32,408 nucleotides of DNA from an uncultured Mediterraneibacter sp. (GTDB taxonomy: Bacteria > Bacillota > Clostridia > Lachnospirales > Lachnospiraceae): NCBI GenBank assembly GCA_944375765.1, contig CALWAR010000099.1, positions 1 to 32,408 on the forward strand, in the 5' to 3' direction. The translations under genes were made by a program, and so were the position numbers. This document shows, in pieces, positions 1 through 8,777 of the stretch. How positions within the stretch are numbered: position 1 is the stretch's first letter; each line of letters opens with the position of its first letter. Under the pieces are notes generated by a model. That model had not been told where the DNA came from. It saw only the letters and a program-made list of their open reading frames with translations, and made no database searches.

Positions 1-2048
1 GACAGCCCGTGCTGCAGGCACATCGAAGTGAAGTTGCACAGCCCCCGGATATACCTGGACTTTTCTTTTGTATAACCGTTGAACGGGAACAGATGCGAGT
101 TCGTGATAAGCAAAAGGTCCGCGTTCATAAATACAAGTTTATGCATCAGTGAACCGTTGACAAGCGGCCTGTATCCGTCTCGCCTTAACGCCCGGTAATC
201 AGACGTATCTTTATTAATCAGATAATATTTTGTGATACCGTCCTCTTTGCCTGCGCTGTATCTGTACAGATATTCTGCGCTGTCGCCGCCCTTGTACAGC
301 TTATCGAGCAGCAGCCATATCTTTTTCTTCGAGAAATACGGTCTGGTCAGCCAGTAGATCCACCGCATACAGAATGCGGCCCGGCTGTTGGGCGTATTGT
401 TCCTTATCAGGTTGAGCTGGAACTGGACCTCCCTCTTTAATACATTCAGCCGTGTGGCGCGCTTAAAGACAATGGCGTTTTCCGCATGGTGGCACAGATA
501 TCTGTTAAATCTCCAGTAGGAATATCTGGGCACTTTGCTCAGCTTTGCCCAGTGATTTGTAAAAGATATTTTCATTGGTATCTTTTCATTTTTATACTGT
601 GCATAGAAACGGAGTTTTTGCAGCTTCTTTTTCGGATCAAGCGGTATTTCCAGATGGTACGTAAATCGCCTGTATGCAGGTATGCCAAAATACTTTGTCA
701 GCGAATACGCATCTGTATCTTCGACCGGAAGCACTTTTCCGTCAAACTCTGCATAATACCGGACGTCTCCCTGCTCAAAAATGCTGATCAGCGAGCCGTC
801 GATCCATACTTTACCGTCGATATAATTCATGATGCCGATACAGAAGCGATGCCTGTCCATGGAGGAAATCACATGATCTTTATAGTACATGACAAGGTCT
901 TTTTCGCCTGTCTCAGGAATCGTCCCTGTTCTGTAGTCATACCGGACCTGGCCGATCCCGTATTTGATCCTTAAGAACATGCACAGGATCTGGGGGTTCT
1001 GCGACAGATAGGGGATCTTTTCCTGATTCAGCAGATAATGATCGTCTACTTTCTCAAAGATCTTTTTCAGAAGCGCCAGATAATCGTCAAATTCTTCTTC
1101 CGTTATCAGCTTTTTATTCTTGTTGTCCTGGTTGCACAGGAAACGGCAGAGCACGTAATACACTGCATAGTTCTGCAGAAACGGGGATACCTGGCCGTTT
1201 TTTTCACGATCCAGGAGAGGGAGCAGATATTTTTTTGCAGATTCAAAATACCATTCCCTGTAATGAGACGGAACGTAATAAAGCTCCTGGCGTTCTCTCG
1301 GCTCAAAATAGCTGTATTCCATAAGGCTGCACACCAGGTATCTCCTCTCGTCCAGGAGGATCCGCAGAATAACGTCCGTCTCATATTCCAATGCGATCTC
1401 ATTGCTGAACCGGTACTTTTTTAAAAGATCCGTTCGGATGACCGTCCCGTTTAAAGCGGTCTGGAGCGCCCAGTCGTTCTCGTCAATGTCTACTGTAAAC
1501 GTTCCGTGTACGGCTGTCTCACTCAGTTTCCACTGCACTCTCTCTTCTGACAGGACAGGATCATCCCAGTAATTATCGCCGAATAATATCCCGATATTCT
1601 TGGGATCTTCAATCCGTGCATTTACCTTTCCGGCAGTCTCTTCTTCGTCCTCTTCATGATCGTCATCATCGCAGTTGTTTTTTTCATCTTCATATACAGG
1701 AAGTTCCTGTCTGATATCCCCGTCCATGACCTTACAGGCAGTTTCCAAAAATACCCGCCCCGGACGATCTCCCTCATGGACGAACAGAACATATTCGGAT
1801 CCTGTCTCTGATAATATCGCATTATATCCATTTTGTACAGTATCTGTATGCCGTACTGAGACACTGCTCTGCTTTTCCCACTTTTTCTTAAGGACGTCCG
1901 CAATATCCTCACGGCCCCGGCAGAGGATCACCAGCTCGTCCGCATCCCCCATCTGGCTGAGACACTCTGAGACTGTCGCATTGAGTCTCTTTGTATCTTC
2001 TTTATACAGGACAATGACCGTAAAACGTTTCCTATAGGCTGTCTCCAT
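1..2048 (-). CDS. CDP-glycerol glycerophosphotransferase family protein with N-terminal glycosyltransferase-like region (partial, C-terminus off window)
   Basis: An uninterrupted frame reads leftward from ATG at 2048 to the window edge (682 codons, no stop), preceded by GGAGGAG. The N-terminus (about residues 8-110, starting RFTVIVLYKED) resembles a GT-A type glycosyltransferase strand pattern, with HEGDRP where a DxD-like motif would sit; that part is inference. A very acidic stretch (about residues 120-137, DDDDHEEDEEE) follows. Near the edge the sequence becomes typical of the CDP-glycerol:polyglycerolphosphate transferase family: a GGDSAEYLYRY segment, a TKYYLINKD segment, and CLQHGLS at the start of the catalytic domain. 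The family moves glycerol-phosphate (or another polyol-phosphate) from a CDP-activated donor to a growing teichoic acid chain at the inner membrane face. The ATG lies one base after the preceding gene's stop, so the two are probably translationally coupled. The catalytic core is mostly outside the window, so substrate cannot be judged. Confidence 0.82.
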   Translation of the reverse strand, partial: METAYRKRFTVIVLYKEDTKRLNATVSECLSQMGDADELVILCRGREDIADVLKKKWEKQSSVSVRHTDTVQNGYNAILSETGSEYVLFVHEGDRPGRVFLETACKVMDGDIRQELPVYEDEKNNCDDDDHEEDEEETAGKVNARIEDPKNIGILFGDNYWDDPVLSEERVQWKLSETAVHGTFTVDIDENDWALQTALNGTVIRTDLLKKYRFSNEIALEYETDVILRILLDERRYLVCSLMEYSYFEPRERQELYYVPSHYREWYFESAKKYLLPLLDREKNGQVSPFLQNYAVYYVLCRFLCNQDNKNKKLITEEEFDDYLALLKKIFEKVDDHYLLNQEKIPYLSQNPQILCMFLRIKYGIGQVRYDYRTGTIPETGEKDLVMYYKDHVISSMDRHRFCIGIMNYIDGKVWIDGSLISIFEQGDVRYYAEFDGKVLPVEDTDAYSLTKYFGIPAYRRFTYHLEIPLDPKKKLQKLRFYAQYKNEKIPMKISFTNHWAKLSKVPRYSYWRFNRYLCHHAENAIVFKRATRLNVLKREVQFQLNLIRNNTPNSRAAFCMRWIYWLTRPYFSKKKIWLLLDKLYKGGDSAEYLYRYSAGKEDGITKYYLINKDTSDYRALRRDGYRPLVNGSLMHKLVFMNADLLLITNSHLFPFNGYTKEKSRYIRGLCNFTSMCLQHGL

Positions 2049-2049
2049 A

Positions 2050-3720
2050 TTACTCCTCCGTATGTCCAAGGATCAGATCATCGATAAGCCGGTCGCTTGC
2101 ACATTTCCCGTGCGCATCAAAAGATCCGCTGACAAATTCATCGAGTTTGTCTTTTTCAAATCTGTTGTTCTCTATAGCGTCGATGACCTCGTCAAAATCA
2201 GTGCATACCGGCCCCGGAGCTTCATCGAGCGTCCGGTGTACGCCGCGCGTCAGCTGATAGTAGTCTTTGTCCGGCGCATAGAATATGACCGGTTTCTGCT
2301 GAAGTGAGAACTCATATATATTGGACGAAAAATCCGTAATCAGGATATCCGTCACATAGAACACCTCATTGATATCTTTTTCATCCGACAGATCATAGAT
2401 ACAGTATCTGAATCTCTCGTCGATCCTCACTTTTTCTTTGATAAAGGGGTGCATCTTATAGCAGAATACATACTGGTCTGCACAGAGCGCGGCAACCTTT
2501 TCCTGGGGCGTCCATTCTTCCGGATAGAACGCCTCGTCCTGCGTCTTACCTCTGTATGTAGGAGCGAACAGGATGATCTTCTTCTCACGCAGTTCCGGAT
2601 ACTTCTGATAGAACTCCTCCCGGTACGTCCTGCTCCTCTCCTGATCGGGATAGCTGTCCAGCCTGGACAGACCGTAAGGAAGTATCCTGCTTTCGGGAAT
2701 GCCGAACACTTCTTCATACACGCCGGTCAGACCTTTTCCGCCGACGATCGCATAGTCATAACGCCTGTGGCAGGAATCCGTCGGATGGGGGGAACCCTGC
2801 CGTCCGAAGCGCGAATATCCGACTGATTTGAACCCGACTCCGGCATGCCACAGCTGGATGAGCTTTGTATCGCTTTTTAACCGGATCGTCTTGAAGATCG
2901 GCACATAGTCGTCTACGAATATGATGTCCTGCCCGGCGATCAGCCAGAGCAGACGGCTCCAGACCAGAAGTGTCTTCCACTTGCTCTGCTGCAGTGTTTT
3001 TGAAAAAGAATAACTGATATGATATGTTTTATCCAGCCCTCTTTCTTTAAGCCTGTTGTCGAGCGCCAGCAGATTTCCGCTGATCGGCGCTCTTGTCTCC
3101 GACATAAGCAGGATATGCTTTCCGTCTTTCCTGCGGATCGCCGCAAGTATATGATATCCGAGATCGATCCCGCGTTTTAGGACGATAAACATGATCTTTT
3201 TGAGCAGCTCCGCCGGATTTTGGGACTCCACAAGTATGTTTCTTCTGTCGTTCCTCCGGTTTTCCATCATATAGGAAGTATGGATGCAGCACACCATAGC
3301 GCCGTGATACCCATCTTCTCCCTCTGCCGGACTAAGGCCTGCCGGGAAAGCCGCAGCTTCTGCCGTCTCATGCCCGTCCCGGACAGAAAAGCTCAGGATA
3401 TATGCATACTTCTCTTTTCCATATCGATAGATCTTATCAAGGCCGCCGAGCCTGTAGCCGCATGCGGCGGATATACCTACAAGGCCGTATCTCCTTTCTT
3501 TTTCTGCCAGCAGGAACCACTTTCCGTTTTTCAGAAGTTTTGTATCCGGGATATTCACGATATTGAGCACGCATATGCCGTTTTTTACTTCTACCGGATA
3601 GATCTCGTCTTTTAGATTGCTTATATAATATTTATAATCATCCAGGCCGTCTCCCTGCATTGTAATATTCAGATAAATATTATGCCAGTACATATCCGTG
3701 ATCGTTATCTTACCGCTCAC
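2050..3720 (-). CDS. CDP-glycerol glycerophosphotransferase family protein (TagF-like), 556 aa
   Basis: Residues about 1-180 form a beta-rich, non-catalytic N-terminal region; the catalytic GT-B-like domain follows. Recognisable family motifs are LIQLWHAGVGFKSVG (conserved His region), IILFAPTYRG, YKMHPF, and ILITDFSSNIYEFSL near the C-terminal donor site. The family polymerises or primes poly(glycerol-phosphate) teichoic acid using CDP-glycerol on the cytoplasmic membrane face. The start is GTG at 3720, with GGGAGG about 7 bases upstream and an 11-base overlap with the end of the upstream gene; the first in-frame ATG is nine codons later and has no better ribosome site. It is the middle of three adjacent family members, which suggests a division between priming and polymerising or modifying steps. 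Which role this copy has cannot be told from sequence alone. Confidence 0.9.
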   Translation of the reverse strand: MSGKITITDMYWHNIYLNITMQGDGLDDYKYYISNLKDEIYPVEVKNGICVLNIVNIPDTKLLKNGKWFLLAEKERRYGLVGISAACGYRLGGLDKIYRYGKEKYAYILSFSVRDGHETAEAAAFPAGLSPAEGEDGYHGAMVCCIHTSYMMENRRNDRRNILVESQNPAELLKKIMFIVLKRGIDLGYHILAAIRRKDGKHILLMSETRAPISGNLLALDNRLKERGLDKTYHISYSFSKTLQQSKWKTLLVWSRLLWLIAGQDIIFVDDYVPIFKTIRLKSDTKLIQLWHAGVGFKSVGYSRFGRQGSPHPTDSCHRRYDYAIVGGKGLTGVYEEVFGIPESRILPYGLSRLDSYPDQERSRTYREEFYQKYPELREKKIILFAPTYRGKTQDEAFYPEEWTPQEKVAALCADQYVFCYKMHPFIKEKVRIDERFRYCIYDLSDEKDINEVFYVTDILITDFSSNIYEFSLQQKPVIFYAPDKDYYQLTRGVHRTLDEAPGPVCTDFDEVIDAIENNRFEKDKLDEFVSGSFDAHGKCASDRLIDDLILGHTEE

Positions 3721-4852
3721 TCTTCATCCTCCCAACCGACAGCACAAATCCCGCGATCTTTTTTGTCGCGCTTTCCGTTTTCTCTATGTATCTGTCCGTA
3801 AACGCCCTGACTTCATCCATGTTTATCTCGTCGGACGCTATAGCTTTCATTATGATGCCCGGATCTTCTGACATTATCCCCGGCATTTCCTTTTCATAAT
3901 CCAGAGCAAATCCCCTCTCCTGCATGTAGTTTTCCAGATCAAATGCATAAAAACACAGCGGCAACCCCAAAATTCCCGCTTCATAAACTATACACGAATA
4001 ATCGCTTATCACATAGTCTGCCGCAAACAGCATGTCAAAGGAAGAAAATTCGTCCGCCGTATAAACTTTTTCGCCGGTCAGGTCTATCTTTGACAGTGGA
4101 TGGAGCTTCACTACCATGCTGCAGTCCTCCGGCAGGCAGGCCGCCAGCCTTTCCAGAGCTTTTCTCATCTGCGTCTCATTATTTCTGAAAGTGGGACAGT
4201 ACAGAATCGTCTTTTTGTTCCGCAGCTCCGGGTATAAGGAGTAGATTTCTTTGCTTTTCTTCTCTTTATATTCTCTGCTCCTCAGCAGATCGTATCTGGG
4301 CAGCGGAGAGATGAACGCCTTGTCCGCATCACAGCGAAATCCTCTGGCGAGATGGTCTTTGTAATTCGGCGATGCGGCTATAAAATAGTCGTAGTTCTCG
4401 TGCATATGCATACTTTCCGCGATCTCGCGGCTGGTTCCCTCTCCGCTTCCGACAGCCGTATATCCGAACAGCTTCATCGTCCCCATAGAATGCCACATCT
4501 GTATCACCTGAAGTCTTTTTCTGTGCCTCAGCAGACTTACCACTATACAGTACGAATCTAACACAGCGGCTTTCGATGTCGCCAGATGATACATCTGGCA
4601 GAACATGTGGCATATATATCCTAATTTTTCTCCTGCGGAAGAATCCACGCCCCCGTCCAGTGTCCTGCAGAGAAATACCACTTTAACTGACGGAGCCTCT
4701 TTTTTTATCTCATTCCCAAGCAGAAGAAAATCGACCGACGGTCTTTCGCTCTGTCTGGATATCATTACAATCTTATCCTGCACCGGGAAAATCTTCAAGA
4801 TCTGATAGAACACCTGTAAAACAGCCTGTCCTGCTTTGATCAGTAGTTTCAT
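3710..4852 (-). CDS. CDP-glycerol glycerophosphotransferase family protein (TagB/TagF-like), 380 aa
   Basis: This is a compact family member, close to TagB size and lacking the long N-terminal extension of its neighbours. The motifs are VIQMWHSMGTMKLFGYT (catalytic His region), ILYCPTFRNNET, VVKLHPLSK, and DYVISDYSCIVYEAG followed by LPLCFYAFDLENY at the donor-binding end. TagB-type enzymes add the first glycerol-phosphate to the linkage disaccharide, and the size and position (first gene of the operon) fit such a primase; that is inference. The ATG at 4852 follows an AGGTGAAG ribosome site. The N-terminus (KLLIKAGQAVLQVFYQILK) is amphipathic, as in membrane-associated TagB/TagF enzymes. The end overlaps the next gene. 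A perfect TATAAT lies about 30 bases upstream. Confidence 0.9.
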   Translation of the reverse strand: MKLLIKAGQAVLQVFYQILKIFPVQDKIVMISRQSERPSVDFLLLGNEIKKEAPSVKVVFLCRTLDGGVDSSAGEKLGYICHMFCQMYHLATSKAAVLDSYCIVVSLLRHRKRLQVIQMWHSMGTMKLFGYTAVGSGEGTSREIAESMHMHENYDYFIAASPNYKDHLARGFRCDADKAFISPLPRYDLLRSREYKEKKSKEIYSLYPELRNKKTILYCPTFRNNETQMRKALERLAACLPEDCSMVVKLHPLSKIDLTGEKVYTADEFSSFDMLFAADYVISDYSCIVYEAGILGLPLCFYAFDLENYMQERGFALDYEKEMPGIMSEDPGIIMKAIASDEINMDEVRAFTDRYIEKTESATKKIAGFVLSVGRMKSER

Positions 4853-4881
4853 AACTTCACCTGCTTCTACAAAACTATCTC

Positions 4882-4887
4882 ATTATA
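4882..4887 (-). promoter_or_regulatory. Candidate -10 box for the glycerophosphotransferase operon
   Basis: A perfect TATAAT on the minus strand lies 30 bases upstream of the ATG at 4852. No good -35 hexamer is seen at 16-18 bases, so the promoter is tentative. It is divergent from the promoter of the CAP-domain gene. Confidence 0.4.
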
Positions 4888-4969
4888 CATCATTTCCTCT
4901 CCATACGCCAGTGTAATTTATGTGATCCATATAATTTTGATAAATTTAACAATAAATCTTAAAGAATCG

Positions 4970-4999
4970 TTTACGCAGCGCTTCTGAATATGATAGAAT
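4970..4999 (+). promoter_or_regulatory. Candidate promoter of the CAP-domain gene
   Basis: TTTACG (4970-4975) and TAGAAT (4994-4999) are separated by 18 bases, about 40 bases upstream of the ATG at 5041. The match to the sigma-A consensus is moderate. Confidence 0.45.
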
Positions 5000-5040
5000 A
5001 AATCTGCAGACAAAATCCCAATGACCAGGAGGTGTTTAAA

Positions 5041-6642
5041 ATGAAAAAGAAATGGGGAAAAAGTCTTTCTGCGGCTGCCGCGGCGTTTGTGCTGGGAATC
5101 TTTCTGATTCCAATGTCTGCTTCTGCGACAGGAAATGAAAACGCTCGGGACGCTGCAGAGGAAGCAACGAATGTCACAGCAGGCTGGAACGGATTTCATA
5201 AAAGTCCGGACGATAACGACTGGCATTACTACAGAAACGGCCAGGTACAGTCCGGACTCGACGATGTAATCAAAGGAACAGTCAACGGCGTAAACGCCTG
5301 GTGGCATGTAGAAGACGGCGAGGTAACTTTTGATGATACGATAGCCAAGAACTCTAACGGCTGGTGGTACATCAACAACGGCAGAGTGGATTTCTCCTAC
5401 AATGGTTTTGCCAGGAACGACAACGGCACTTTTAAGATCACCAACGGTAAAGTCACATTCAGGGACAACGGCGTGATCAAGATCGGACGTTCGTGGTATA
5501 ATCTCTCTAGAAGCCGCCTTGTCACCGGTCCTACAGTCGAGAAAAACTCTAACGGCTGGTGGTACATCGACAACACAGGAAAGGTCGACTTTGGCTACAA
5601 CGGCTTTGCCAGGAACAGAAACGGCTGGTGGTATATCAGAAATGGCAAGGTTCAGTTCAATACGAACAGTGTTCTCAAAGGAACTGTTGACGGAACGAAT
5701 GCATGGTGGTATGTGGTCGGAGGCAAAGTAACTTTCAGCAATACCGTAGCAAAGAATTCCAAAGGCTGGTGGCACATCCAGAAAGGAAAAGTCAATTTTA
5801 ACTCTAATACAGTCGCAAAGAACTCCAAAGGCTGGTGGGTGATCCGGAATGGAAAAGTGAACTTCAGATACAACGGCTTTGCAGAAAACAGCAACGGCTG
5901 GTGGTACTGCAGAGGCGGCAAAGTTCAGTTCAATACGAACAGTGTTCTCAAAGGAACTGTTGACGGAACGAATGCATGGTGGCATGTAGTCGGAGGCAAA
6001 GTAACTTTCGATACTACTGTAGCGAAGAATTCCAACGGATGGTGGTACATCAAAAACGGGAAAGTTGATTTTACCGCCAATACAGTCGCAAAGAACAGCA
6101 ATGGCTGGTGGGTGATCCGCAACGGGAAAGTAGACTTTTCTTACAACGGTCTTGCAACCAATGAGCACGGCGTCTGGTACATACGAAACGGTAAGGTGGA
6201 TTTTGCCGCCAGTGAATCTCTTCAGTCAGGCGGTTCACAGAATAATACCGACAACGGAAGTGTATCGGAATTCGGAGAAGAAGTCGTACGTCTGGTCAAT
6301 CAGGAGCGCAGTTCACGTGGACTTGCTCCGCTGCAGTCTGACTCCTCACTGAGAAATGCCGCTGCCGTACGCGCAAGAGAGCTTCCGTCAGCGTTCTCCC
6401 ATACCAGACCGGATGGCAGCGACTGCTTCACTGTGTTAGACGAGCTGAATATCTCATACAGAACCGCGGGCGAAAATATTGCCGCCGGACAGACTACACC
6501 CGAAGCTGTGGTAGAAGGATGGATGAACAGTCCGGGACACCGTGCAAACATTTTAAATGAAAACTTCACAAAAATCGGAGTCGCGTACCATACTTCTTCC
6601 TCGGGATTGGGACATTACTGGGTGCAGCTCTTTACCAGTTAA
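5041..6642 (+). CDS. Secreted CAP-domain (SCP/PR-1) protein with GWW cell-wall-binding-type repeats, 533 aa
   Basis: The only plus-strand gene. The ATG at 5041 has AGGAGG at 5027-5032 (8-base spacer); an in-frame GTG at 5032 would overlap that ribosome site and is rejected. Residues 1-29 are a signal peptide (KKKW, a hydrophobic run, then SASA). Residues about 48-395 are tandem repeats of roughly 20-22 residues of the type KNSNGWWYIxNGKVDFxYNG, as found in many Lachnospiraceae surface proteins and resembling choline-binding-type modules in layout. Residues about 405-533 are a CAP domain: VVRLVNQERSSRG, the conserved FSHTRPDG, AGENIAAG, SPGHRANIL and HYWVQLF, with the His-Glu-His residues kept. 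Bacterial CAP proteins are secreted and of mostly unknown activity. A strong terminator follows. The repeats match those of the convergent lysozyme gene, so both probably bind the same wall ligand (inference). Confidence 0.93.
   Translation: MKKKWGKSLSAAAAAFVLGIFLIPMSASATGNENARDAAEEATNVTAGWNGFHKSPDDNDWHYYRNGQVQSGLDDVIKGTVNGVNAWWHVEDGEVTFDDTIAKNSNGWWYINNGRVDFSYNGFARNDNGTFKITNGKVTFRDNGVIKIGRSWYNLSRSRLVTGPTVEKNSNGWWYIDNTGKVDFGYNGFARNRNGWWYIRNGKVQFNTNSVLKGTVDGTNAWWYVVGGKVTFSNTVAKNSKGWWHIQKGKVNFNSNTVAKNSKGWWVIRNGKVNFRYNGFAENSNGWWYCRGGKVQFNTNSVLKGTVDGTNAWWHVVGGKVTFDTTVAKNSNGWWYIKNGKVDFTANTVAKNSNGWWVIRNGKVDFSYNGLATNEHGVWYIRNGKVDFAASESLQSGGSQNNTDNGSVSEFGEEVVRLVNQERSSRGLAPLQSDSSLRNAAAVRARELPSAFSHTRPDGSDCFTVLDELNISYRTAGENIAAGQTTPEAVVEGWMNSPGHRANILNENFTKIGVAYHTSSSGLGHYWVQLFTS
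5650..5982 (+). repeat. Intragenic direct repeat, 60-bp identical copies 273 bp apart
   Basis: Positions 5650-5709 and 5923-5982 are identical by eye over 60 bp, and similarity continues past both ends. The offset is 91 codons, so the frame is kept. It encodes VQFNTNSVLKGTVDGTNAWW and points to recent internal duplication or conversion of the wall-binding repeats. Confidence 0.85.
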
Positions 6643-6673
6643 CTTAGTTTGATATCGCTATTAAAGTAAGAAA

Positions 6674-6714
6674 GGGACGGAATCATCGCATCTGATGATT
6701 CCGTCCCTTTTTTA
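6674..6714 (+). terminator. Rho-independent terminator after the CAP-domain gene
   Basis: A perfect 14-bp stem (6674-6687 with 6694-6707) and a 6-base loop are followed by seven T residues. It lies 31 bases after the CAP stop. On the minus strand the hairpin is followed by a weaker TTTCTTACTTT run, so it may also serve the convergent lysozyme gene. Confidence 0.93.
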
Positions 6715-6733
6715 ATTTGTTTGTTTCAGGATG

Positions 6734-8620
6734 TCAGACTACTTTGCCGCCTCTTATCGTGTATGTCCTTCCTCCATATCTGTATGTTCCATTATAGCTG
6801 AAATCTACTTTGCCGTCCACGATTCGCCACCAGCCTTTGCTGTTCTTCGCTATTCCCGTATAGGTGAAATCCACCTTGCCGTCGCGGATGTACCACCATC
6901 CCAGATGGTTCTTCTCCACACTGTTACAGTTGAAATCTACTTTGCCGTTTACGATTCGCCACCAGCCTTTGCTGTTCTTCGCTACTCCCGTATAAGTGAA
7001 GTCCACCTTGCCGCCGCGGATATACCACCATCCCAGATGGTTCCTCTCCACACTGTTACAGTTGAAATCCACTTTACCGTCTACGATTCGCCACCAGCCT
7101 TTGCTGTTCTTCGCTACTCCCGTATAGGTGAAATCCACCTTGCCGCCGCGGATATACCACCATCCCAGATGGTTCTTCTCTACACTGTTACAGTTGAAAT
7201 CCACTTTGCCGTCTACGATTCGCCACCAGCCTTTGGAATTTTTCGCCACTGTGTCGTTGAAAGTCACAGCGCCTTCCACTACGTTCCACCATGCGTTAGT
7301 GCCGTTCACAGTCCCTTTGATAACGTCGGTTGTCCCAAACTGGACTTTTCCGCCCTCACAATACCACCAGCCGTTTTGATTCTCCGCAAATCCGTTATAA
7401 TTGAAATTTACTTTGCCGTCCCGGATCACCCACCAGCCTTTGCTGTTCTTCGCTACTGTATTGGCGCTGAAATCTACCTTGCCGTTTTCTATGTACCACC
7501 AGCCCTTGCTGTTCTTTGCAACTGTAGTGTCATAAACGACTTTTCCATTAGAGACATGCCACCAAGCATTGACGCCGTCGACCGTCCCTTTGATCACATC
7601 TTCAAGGCCGTACTGCACTTCGCCGTTTTGATAATAATACCACTCGTCGTTTGCCGGACTCTGATTGAATCCGTTCGCTCCCGGTATAAAATGTGCAGCC
7701 AGGGCAGCGCCAAGATCCACATTGAGGTCCACATTCCCGCTGATTCCGTCGACACGTCCTGTCGAAGAACACTGCCACATGCTGTAGCTGCCCGTATAAG
7801 TGCATGTTGTGTTGTACTGGGCGCACCATTTATCCCACTGGTCAAAACGGCTGTCCGTCAGATAGTTTGTGAGCCAGTCCGTATTGGCATAAATAGCCGC
7901 TTCATATCCTGCCGCCTCGATCGTATCGCAGAATGCCTCGGCGATATCAGCAATCTGTGATCTGCTGAGCTTGTTTCTTATCGAATTTTCTTCCAGATCA
8001 TAGTAGATCGGATAGGAGAGCTTATACCCTTCCACCAGTCTTAAAACATGCTGGGCTTCGCTTCTGGCTTTTGCCACTGTATCTGCATAAGAATAAAGGT
8101 ATGTACCAAACGGAATATTATACTGTTCGCATGCGTCGACATTTATCTTCCAGTAATCGTCATCCTGACTCACAGAATCGCTTCCGTATCCACATCTGAC
8201 AATGGCGAAGTCAACGCCGGCTGCTTTCACCTTAGACCAGTCAATAACTCCCTGATGTTCGCTCACGTCGATGCCGTATCCGACTGCTCCCTCCACATTA
8301 GTGGGCCATGTCGTATATCCCGTAAAGGCGCGGGCGCGTGCCCTGCTTCTGTTCTCATACGGCTGGCCGTCCGTATAACGCCAGCTGTTTGCCCTGTCTT
8401 CCGGTTCCGGATCAGGTTCTTCGCTGTTAGTTTCCTCCACGGGATCCGTGTATTCCTCCTGGACCTGACTTTCCCCGGAGGTATCTGTATATTCCTCCTG
8501 AACCTGACTTTCCTCCGGCGCATTGTCGCCCCCTACGGCAAATACAGTCTGCACGTTCGCCGTCATAACGGATATCCCAAGCAATACTGCAAATATCCTG
8601 TGCCATCGTTTTTTCATCAT
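6734..8620 (-). CDS. Secreted GH25 lysozyme (1,4-beta-N-acetylmuramidase) with GWW cell-wall-binding-type repeats, 628 aa
   Basis: Residues 1-28 form a signal peptide ending near VQTVFA. An acidic linker follows that contains the decapeptide [10 protein letters not shown] twice. Residues about 113-312 are a GH25 muramidase domain: [15 protein letters not shown] with Asp118, and [10 protein letters not shown] with Asp208 and Glu210 as the catalytic acidic residues. GH25 enzymes cut the MurNAc-GlcNAc bond of peptidoglycan. The rest (about 315-628) is tandem 22-residue repeats ([20 protein letters not shown] type), including three near-identical 44-residue copies. The start is the first of two ATGs, with AAAGGGG upstream at about 11 bases. 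It has its own promoter (8686-8714) and converges on the CAP gene, which carries the same repeats. Likely role: wall remodelling or autolysis, anchored by the repeats. Confidence 0.95.
   Translation of the reverse strand: MMKKRWHRIFAVLLGISVMTANVQTVFAVGGDNAPEESQVQEEYTDTSGESQVQEEYTDPVEETNSEEPDPEPEDRANSWRYTDGQPYENRSRARARAFTGYTTWPTNVEGAVGYGIDVSEHQGVIDWSKVKAAGVDFAIVRCGYGSDSVSQDDDYWKINVDACEQYNIPFGTYLYSYADTVAKARSEAQHVLRLVEGYKLSYPIYYDLEENSIRNKLSRSQIADIAEAFCDTIEAAGYEAAIYANTDWLTNYLTDSRFDQWDKWCAQYNTTCTYTGSYSMWQCSSTGRVDGISGNVDLNVDLGAALAAHFIPGANGFNQSPANDEWYYYQNGEVQYGLEDVIKGTVDGVNAWWHVSNGKVVYDTTVAKNSKGWWYIENGKVDFSANTVAKNSKGWWVIRDGKVNFNYNGFAENQNGWWYCEGGKVQFGTTDVIKGTVNGTNAWWNVVEGAVTFNDTVAKNSKGWWRIVDGKVDFNCNSVEKNHLGWWYIRGGKVDFTYTGVAKNSKGWWRIVDGKVDFNCNSVERNHLGWWYIRGGKVDFTYTGVAKNSKGWWRIVNGKVDFNCNSVEKNHLGWWYIRDGKVDFTYTGIAKNSKGWWRIVDGKVDFSYNGTYRYGGRTYTIRGGKVV
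6821..7248 (-). repeat. Tandem 132-bp repeats in the lysozyme C-terminus
   Basis: The sequence GATTCGCCACCAGCCTTTG recurs at 6821, 6953, 7085 and 7217, exactly 132 bp apart, and the intervening sequence is almost identical between copies. Each unit encodes 44 residues, that is two wall-binding motifs. The copies differ only at scattered positions, mostly third codon positions, which suggests recent expansion. Confidence 0.93.
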
Positions 8621-8685
8621 CGTATGTAGTACCCCTTTCGTTATTTCTAATATACGCTCCTATACGATTCGGCTTGCCAAACACT

Positions 8686-8714
8686 ATTCTACCAATTCTT
8701 ACGACATAATTCAA
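8686..8714 (-). promoter_or_regulatory. Sigma-A-type promoter of the lysozyme gene
   Basis: On the minus strand, TTGAAT (8714-8709), a 17-base spacer, and TAGAAT (8691-8686). It is 66 bases upstream of the ATG. Confidence 0.65.
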
Positions 8715-8777
8715 CTGGAAATGTTTTAAACTGTACAATCTTTCGACTCTTTTCCCGGCAGATCCCCCCTTGTCATT

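Noticed and set aside
4918-6168. Long open frame (416 codons) antisense to the CAP-domain gene
   Set aside because: It is a shadow of the repetitive GWW coding sequence; no ribosome site or domain is evident. The same applies to the long frame antisense to the lysozyme gene (6731-7960).
6821-7248. CRISPR array
   Set aside because: The repeats are in frame at an exact 132-bp period, encode the lysozyme wall-binding motifs, and have no variable spacers.
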